A DNA stretch of 48,578 bases from a bacterium (lineage in GTDB: Bacteria; UBP6; JAFGXH01), in contig JAMOQH010000073.1 in the NCBI GenBank assembly GCA_027064085.1, positions 1 to 48,578 on the forward strand. The letters are read 5' to 3'. Each line of letters begins with the position of its first letter. Within the stretch, counting starts at the first letter, position 1. The translations under genes were made by a program, and so were the position numbers. This document shows positions 44,510-48,578 of the stretch, piece after piece. The notes beneath the pieces were generated by a model, which searched no databases, had not been told where the DNA came from, and saw only the letters and a list, made by a program, of their open reading frames with translations.

Positions 44510-45844
44510 ATGGCAAAAATAAAAATACCACCATTATTTAATGAATTAATGAATGAATATAATAAAAAGGGAGAATTACTTGATATATTAAGAGATATAA
44601 AGAATATAAAAGATGAACTAGAGTATCAAAATTGGGATAAAATATTCCATAAACATAGAAATAAAGAAGATGCTAAAAAAGAGTGGCTAAGTATTAAATT
44701 TTTAAGAAAACAACTTTTTAAAAAAATTAATTTACTAGAAGGGGAGTCTTTTAATCTAATAATTAACAATGTAATACAACAAAGATTACATCAAATAGAT
44801 AAAAAAGCTGGTGGAAATATTGGTATTATTGAAGATGGAATAATTGATAGGTCTAATCAACAAAGATACTTGATTCATTCTTTAATTTCAGAAGAGTCAA
44901 TTAGTTCTGCTCAACTTGAAGGTGCTGCTACTACTACAAAGGTGGCTAAAAAAATGCTAAATGAGGAAAGAGCTCCTAAGAATAAGTCTGAAAGAATGAT
45001 AATTAATAATTTTTTATTGATGAAAAAGGCTATTAGTAGCAAAAATAGAGAACTTAGCTCTGAATTAATTTTAGAATTTCATAAAATTGCAGTTGCTGAG
45101 GTTGCTGAAAGCAATGCTATTGCAGGAGAATTTAGAAATACAAATGATATAACAGTTGCAGAAATAAATACAGGAGATACATTATGGACACCTCCTTGTT
45201 TTAAAGAAATAGAAAAGCATATTAAGTTACTATCTAACTTTGCTAATGAAAATCATGAAGATGGAAATAATTTTATACATCCTGTTGTAAAAGGAATTAT
45301 ACTACATTTTATAATTGGATATGTTCACCCTTTTGGAGATGGTAATGGAAGGGTTGCAAGAGCTGTTTTTTATTGGTTTATGTTAAAGTCAGGGTATTGG
45401 TTATTTGAATATATATCTATAAGTAAATTATTGAAAGATGCTTCAACAAAATATACAAAATCATTTCAATATGTTGAAACTGATGAAAATGACCTCACAT
45501 ATTTTATTGATTACCATACTAAAATTATAGTAAACTCTATTGATTCTCTTACAAAGTATATTCGTAAAAAAGAAGAAGAGTTTGCTAAGTTTAATTTAAT
45601 GGTTGAAACATTAGTTGTTAAACATAAATTAGTTTTTAGACAAATAGAAATATTAAAGCTTATATATAAATCTCCAGGCAAAACATTTACGGTTAAAGAA
45701 ATAAAAAATAAGTTTTCTGTTGCTGAAAATACTGCAAGAAAAGATTTAAAACTTTTTGTAAAAATGGGAGTTTTAGTTGAAAGAAGAACTATCAAATCTA
45801 AATTTGATTATGTTGCTGTAGACATGAGAGATATATTGGAGTAG
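44510..45844 (+). CDS. Fic-domain AMPylator with C-terminal winged helix
   Basis: Fic enzymes transfer AMP from ATP to Ser/Thr/Tyr of target proteins. The active motif is complete: HPFGDGNGR (273-281). An N-terminal inhibitory helix is seen at 133-138 (SAQLEG, pattern S/T-xxx-E-G/N) with Glu137 as the blocking residue, so this is a self-inhibited class-II-like Fic. Residues about 375-440 form a winged helix (TVKEIKNKFSVAENTARKDLKLF), which suggests DNA binding and self-regulation. 444 aa; a strong AAGGAGG precedes the ATG. No separate antitoxin gene is needed or seen. It lies between two direct copies of the dispersed hairpin element. Confidence 0.92.
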   Translation: MAKIKIPPLFNELMNEYNKKGELLDILRDIKNIKDELEYQNWDKIFHKHRNKEDAKKEWLSIKFLRKQLFKKINLLEGESFNLIINNVIQQRLHQIDKKAGGNIGIIEDGIIDRSNQQRYLIHSLISEESISSAQLEGAATTTKVAKKMLNEERAPKNKSERMIINNFLLMKKAISSKNRELSSELILEFHKIAVAEVAESNAIAGEFRNTNDITVAEINTGDTLWTPPCFKEIEKHIKLLSNFANENHEDGNNFIHPVVKGIILHFIIGYVHPFGDGNGRVARAVFYWFMLKSGYWLFEYISISKLLKDASTKYTKSFQYVETDENDLTYFIDYHTKIIVNSIDSLTKYIRKKEEEFAKFNLMVETLVVKHKLVFRQIEILKLIYKSPGKTFTVKEIKNKFSVAENTARKDLKLFVKMGVLVERRTIKSKFDYVAVDMRDILE

Positions 45845-45924
45845 AAGCATGTAATAGGTTATTTTCCCCTAAAGAATGATAGTTTTATCTATAAATAGCG
45901 ATTCGTAATTTAAGGGGATGGGAG

Positions 45925-46034
45925 CTTCAACCCACATTCAGGGTAGGCACAAGACCGGCCCCTACATGTGGTTTTACGCTCAAAATTAAGCTTGAAATCT
46001 TAATTTTGAGGTTTTGCCTAGGGTCAAAACCTTG
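45925..46034 (+). repeat. Dispersed hairpin element, copy B2
   Basis: Same order and direction as 44295-44403: CATTCAGGGTAGGCACAAG, the core CCCCTACATGTGGTTTTACG, a ten-base hairpin CAAAATTAAG (45981-45990) / CTTAATTTTG (45999-46008), then GGTTTTG / CAAAACC. The hairpin sequence differs from B1 yet pairs perfectly. It lies in the 438-base gap 45845-46282, which also holds a gene relic (46039-46206) and the promoter at 46223-46252. The first 80 bases of that gap show nothing I can name. Confidence 0.8.
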
Positions 46035-46038
46035 ATTG

Positions 46039-46206
46039 TTATTTTCTACATTTATCATAATAATAAATATTTCTGATTGTAGATGATGAATAACTCCCTT
46101 TTGAATTACTTGATAATAATTTATCAAAAACTTTGTTTTTTACATCATAGTATTCTTTGAAATTTTTATTACCACTTTCATGAAAACAATTAGTTTTGTC
46201 TAGATT
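46039..46206 (-). pseudogene. Gene fragment without start, unknown
   Basis: A 55-codon frame ending in TAA at 46039, closed upstream by TGA (46207-46209). It reads NLDKTNCFHESGNKNFKEYY and then DVKNKVFDKLLSSNSKG and ends YYYDKCRK. Its composition looks like real protein (balanced, not repeat-like), but no ATG/GTG start with a ribosome site exists. It is probably the tail of a gene truncated by rearrangement beside the B2 element. Confidence 0.35.
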
Positions 46207-46222
46207 TCAGATTAGTCATAAA

Positions 46223-46252
46223 TTGACAGAATTATAATAGAAGTGTTATATT
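46223..46252 (+). promoter_or_regulatory. Promoter of the restriction-modification operon
   Basis: Perfect TTGACA (46223-46228), 18 bases, TATATT (46247-46252). The inverted repeat at 46251-46272 overlaps the expected start point. Confidence 0.6.
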
Positions 46253-46272
46253 TACTCTTGTTTTAGAGTAAA
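46251..46272 (+). promoter_or_regulatory. Inverted repeat at the R-M operon start
   Basis: TTTACTCT (46251-46258) and AGAGTAAA (46265-46272) are perfect eight-base arms around TGTTTT, placed between the -10 box and the AAGGA ribosome site. It may be an operator for autoregulation, as is common for R-M operons, or an mRNA hairpin. Confidence 0.5.
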
Positions 46273-46282
46273 GGAATATATA

Positions 46283-46933
46283 ATGATTGATGATCAGATA
46301 AATTCAAAAGAAAGGGTTAGGGATTTTGGAGAGGTTTTCACTCCATCTCATATTGTTTCTGATATGCTGGACTTGGTAAAGGAAGAAACTGAAAGAATAG
46401 AATCAAAATTTCTTGAACCTGCTTGTGGTAATGGTAATTTTTTAGTTGAAATATTAAGAAGAAAACTTGAAGTTGTAAAAAATAAATATAAAAAAATTCA
46501 GTTGGAATATGAAAAAAACTCAATTATTGCTATTTCAAGCATATATGGTGTTGATATTTTAGAAGATAATGTTAAAGAAGCTCAAAATAGGTTGTTTGAG
46601 ATATTTGAAGCTGAATATTTAAAACTTTATAAAAAAAATTATAAACAAGAATGTCTGGAGAGTTTTAAATTTATACTAGAAAAAAATATAATCCATGGTG
46701 ATACACTTACTCAAAAATTAATAAAGAATAGGGAACAACCTATTATTTTTTCTGAATGGGCGATGATAAGTGATGGAATGATTAAAAGAAAAGAATATTC
46801 TCTTGATTCCTTACTTAAAAAAACCAAAGTTAAATCATTATTTAATGATGAAGGTACTAAGGCTATAATACATAAAGCACAGAAAAATTATCCATTAAAA
46901 CATTTTTTAAAGTTGGTAGAATATGATCAATAA
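46283..46933 (+). CDS. N6-adenine methyltransferase-like subunit with SAM motif but no NPPY
   Basis: 216 aa. FGEVFTPSHIVSDML opens the protein like the N-terminal part of N6-adenine methylases. SAM-binding motif I is intact (EPACGNGNFLVEIL, 45-58), motif II is GVDILEDNV (89-97), and IHGDTL follows at about 136. Where NPPY would be expected there is IIFSEWAMISDG instead, and the protein ends without a target-recognition domain. It therefore cannot be a complete methylase alone. It overlaps the next gene by 11 bases, and that gene has NPPY but an altered motif I, so the two probably form one enzyme. AAGGA precedes the ATG. Confidence 0.8.
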   Translation: MIDDQINSKERVRDFGEVFTPSHIVSDMLDLVKEETERIESKFLEPACGNGNFLVEILRRKLEVVKNKYKKIQLEYEKNSIIAISSIYGVDILEDNVKEAQNRLFEIFEAEYLKLYKKNYKQECLESFKFILEKNIIHGDTLTQKLIKNREQPIIFSEWAMISDGMIKRKEYSLDSLLKKTKVKSLFNDEGTKAIIHKAQKNYPLKHFLKLVEYDQ

Positions 46934-48431
46934 ATTAAATTATAATCCAGATGTACTTGATGCTTTAGCAAATTTAAGTAATGATGAAGTTTTTACACCT
47001 CCAAAGCTAGTAAATGAAATACTTGATATTTTACCACAAGAATTATTTGAGAATAAAGAAACTACTTTTTTAGATCCAGTTAGTAAATCAGGAGTATTTT
47101 TAAGAGAAATAGTTAAAAGATTAATAAAGGGACTTGAAAATGAAATACCTGATTTACAAAAAAGATTAAATCATATATTTACAAAACAAATATTTGGTAT
47201 AGCAATAACAGAATTAACTTCATTACTTTCAAGAAGAAGTCTTTATGGTACTAAAATTGCAAATGGTAAGTATTCATTTTGTACAGAATTTAAAAATGAA
47301 AAAGGGAATATTCTTTTTAATAATATAGAACATACATGGAAAAAAGGGAAATGTGTATACTGTAAGGCAAGTCAAGAGGTATATGATAGGGATAAATCAC
47401 TTGAAAGTCATGCTTATCAATTTATACATACAGAAAACCCAAAGGAGATATTTAATATGAAATTTGATGTAATTATAGGGAATCCACCATATCAACTAAA
47501 TGTTGGAAAAGAAAAGAAAAATTATGCAATACCTCTTTATCAAAAATTTATTGAACAAGCAAAAAAACTCAATCCCAAATATTTAACAATGATTATTCCA
47601 GCTAGATGGTTTACTGGTGGTAGAGGACTAGAAGATTTTAGGGGTGAAATGCTTAATGATAAAAGATTAAAAGTTATTATAGATTATACTGATTCAAGAG
47701 ATTGTTTTCCTGGTGTAGATGTTTCAGGTGGAGTTATGTATTTTTTATGGAATAAAGATTATAATGGCCTTTGTAAATTTACCAATATTAATAGTGGTTC
47801 TAAAACCTCACTTAATAGAAAACTAAATAAATATCAAATATTCCCACGATATAATGATGCTCTTTTAATTATTGACAAGGTATTAGAAAAAAAAGAAAAG
47901 CTAATGAAAGATTTTGTTAGTCCTCAAACTCCATTTGGACTTTATACAAACTTTAAAGGGTTAAAGAATAAAACAGTAAACACCTATAAAGTATTTACGA
48001 GTAAAGGAATTTATTATATTGAAAGGGAAAAAATCACAAAAAATGTTAAATTAATTGATAAATATAAAGTTTCTTTCTCAAAAGCAACAACTGAACATGG
48101 TGGACAGGTTAATAAATCTGGTTTGAGACAGGTTTTATCAACAATAAAAATTTTAAAACCTAATGAAATCTGTACTCAAAGTTATTTATTAGCTGGAGTT
48201 TATAACAGTAAAATAGAAGCTGAAAATGTGGTCAAATACTTAAAAACAAGATTTCTTCGCTTTTTATTAGTTCAGGCAATTACTTCTCAAGATTTATCAA
48301 AAGAAAAATTTATGTTTGTTCCAATACAAGACTTCACTCAAGAATGGACAGATAAAAAACTTTATAAAAAATATGATTTAAATGAAAAAGAAATTAAATT
48401 TATTGAATCTATGATAGGAGCAATGGAGTGA
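46923..48431 (+). CDS. Eco57I/TaqI-like N6-adenine methyltransferase subunit with NPPY
   Basis: 502 aa. It begins DEVFTPPKLVNEIL. Motif I is altered to FLDPVSKSGVFLREI (49-63); ACG/GSG is the usual form. A possible zinc site (Cys120, His137, Cys144, Cys147) precedes the catalytic NPPY (187-190, IIGNPPYQLN). The C-terminal 300 residues look like a target-recognition domain. It is expected to methylate adenine in a specific DNA sequence, probably together with the 46283-46933 product. Only a weak ribosome site precedes the ATG, in line with translational coupling. The following gene starts two bases after its stop. Confidence 0.82.
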   Translation: MINKLNYNPDVLDALANLSNDEVFTPPKLVNEILDILPQELFENKETTFLDPVSKSGVFLREIVKRLIKGLENEIPDLQKRLNHIFTKQIFGIAITELTSLLSRRSLYGTKIANGKYSFCTEFKNEKGNILFNNIEHTWKKGKCVYCKASQEVYDRDKSLESHAYQFIHTENPKEIFNMKFDVIIGNPPYQLNVGKEKKNYAIPLYQKFIEQAKKLNPKYLTMIIPARWFTGGRGLEDFRGEMLNDKRLKVIIDYTDSRDCFPGVDVSGGVMYFLWNKDYNGLCKFTNINSGSKTSLNRKLNKYQIFPRYNDALLIIDKVLEKKEKLMKDFVSPQTPFGLYTNFKGLKNKTVNTYKVFTSKGIYYIEREKITKNVKLIDKYKVSFSKATTEHGGQVNKSGLRQVLSTIKILKPNEICTQSYLLAGVYNSKIEAENVVKYLKTRFLRFLLVQAITSQDLSKEKFMFVPIQDFTQEWTDKKLYKKYDLNEKEIKFIESMIGAME

Positions 48432-48432
48432 A

Positions 48433-48578
48433 ATGAATGAATTCTTTCCTGAAAAAATAGAAATATCACCTAAAATATATATTTATATAATCCCTGATGA
48501 AAAGAGTAGAAAAGGTTTATTAAAAATTGGTTTTACAACAAGATCTGTACAAAAAAGAATTGATGAACAACTTAAAAC
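48433..48578 (+). CDS. GIY-YIG/T5orf172-type nuclease, 5' end only
   Basis: The ATG at 48433 (GGAG four bases before, inside the end of the methylase gene) opens a frame that runs off the window after 48 codons. It reads MNEFFPEKIEISPKIYIYII, then PDEKSRKGLLKIGFTTRSVQ. The Y-x-Y and G-L-L-K-I-G-x-T-x-R pattern is that of GIY-YIG nucleases of the T5orf172/MUG113 type. Such domains often begin long proteins with a helicase in methylase-linked restriction loci, so this is probably the restriction subunit. The rest is not visible. Confidence 0.6.
   Translation, partial: MNEFFPEKIEISPKIYIYIIPDEKSRKGLLKIGFTTRSVQKRIDEQLK

Noticed and set aside
44295-46034. The B1/B2 repeats as CRISPR units
   Set aside because: Only two copies 1.6 kb apart with a gene between; no regular spacers and no cas genes.
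45927-46127. Minus-strand reading frame of 66 codons ending HVGAGLVPTLNVG
   Set aside because: It is the translation of the B2 repeat plus flanking DNA. It has no ribosome site and conflicts with a better frame in 46039-46206.
46283-48431. The two methylase frames as one gene split by a frameshift
   Set aside because: Both have their own N-terminal EVFTP start region and they overlap, so they are paralogous-looking subunits and not halves of one chain.
1-48578. tRNA, rRNA or known riboswitch genes
   Set aside because: I looked in every gap for cloverleaf-like arms, CCA ends or riboswitch cores and found none convincing; a covariance search could still reveal a divergent one.

Overview
The window is strongly AT-rich (about 70% by eye) and densely packed with bacterial genes. 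It looks like a Gram-negative (diderm), anaerobic or fermentative, motile bacterium. Supporting signs are phosphatidylserine decarboxylase, many lipobox lipoproteins, a TonB-receptor remnant, butyrate kinase with phosphate butyryltransferase, an oxygen/iron-type diiron sensor domain, and CheZ. Secreted proteins with EGF-like, SBBP-propeller, thrombospondin-type-3 and C-type lectin modules recall deltaproteobacterial or candidate-phylum metagenome genomes. I cannot fix the phylum. I see no rRNA, tRNA, CRISPR array or intact transposase.

Layout. 1-1499 (-): a partial LRR/coiled-coil lipoprotein. 1616-7160 (+): a probable operon of psd, an FtsB/DivIC-like gene, a GAF-GGDEF cyclase, cheZ, a DUF3108-like secreted protein and a metallophosphoesterase lipoprotein. 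7344-14669 (-): a compact eight-gene run read as dedA, two unknowns, hutI, ptb, an HTH regulator, buk and nhaA. 14815-16686 (-): a lipoprotein with a seven-repeat SBBP propeller interrupted by EGF-like modules. 17002-20500 (+): histidine kinase, response regulator, glgC and a terminator. 20518-22186 (-): a frameshifted TSP3/C-type lectin lipoprotein. 22265-23076 (+): a GDT1-type transporter and a cold-shock gene with a structured leader. 23086-25084 (-): biotin carboxylase and biotin carrier. 25316-30913 (-): ahcY alone, then an amylase, ODP-GGDEF, HAD, small-protein operon. 31089-32243 (+): dprA. 32282-36644 (-): a periplasmic-propeller GGDEF protein coupled to thrC. 36728-44221 (-): valS, a membrane protein, a broken TonB receptor and a triple-repeat lipase-like lipoprotein. 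44439-48578 (+): an accessory block with a Fic protein flanked by two copies of a dispersed element, then a restriction-modification locus that runs off the window.

Themes. Three diguanylate cyclases, each with an intact GGEEF and an RxxD inhibitory site, have three different inputs: a cytosolic GAF, a cytosolic diiron fold and a periplasmic double propeller. Two surface-protein genes carry single-base frameshifts. Four copies of an apparently related hairpin element lie between genes; their stems differ in sequence but keep complementarity.

The best candidates for something little described are the complementary methyltransferase pair with a GIY-YIG partner at the right end, the hairpin element, and the ODP-GGDEF and propeller-GGDEF sensors. 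Several starts were moved downstream from the longest reading frame because a Shine-Dalgarno sequence or promoter lies inside the longer version; each case is explained in its entry.
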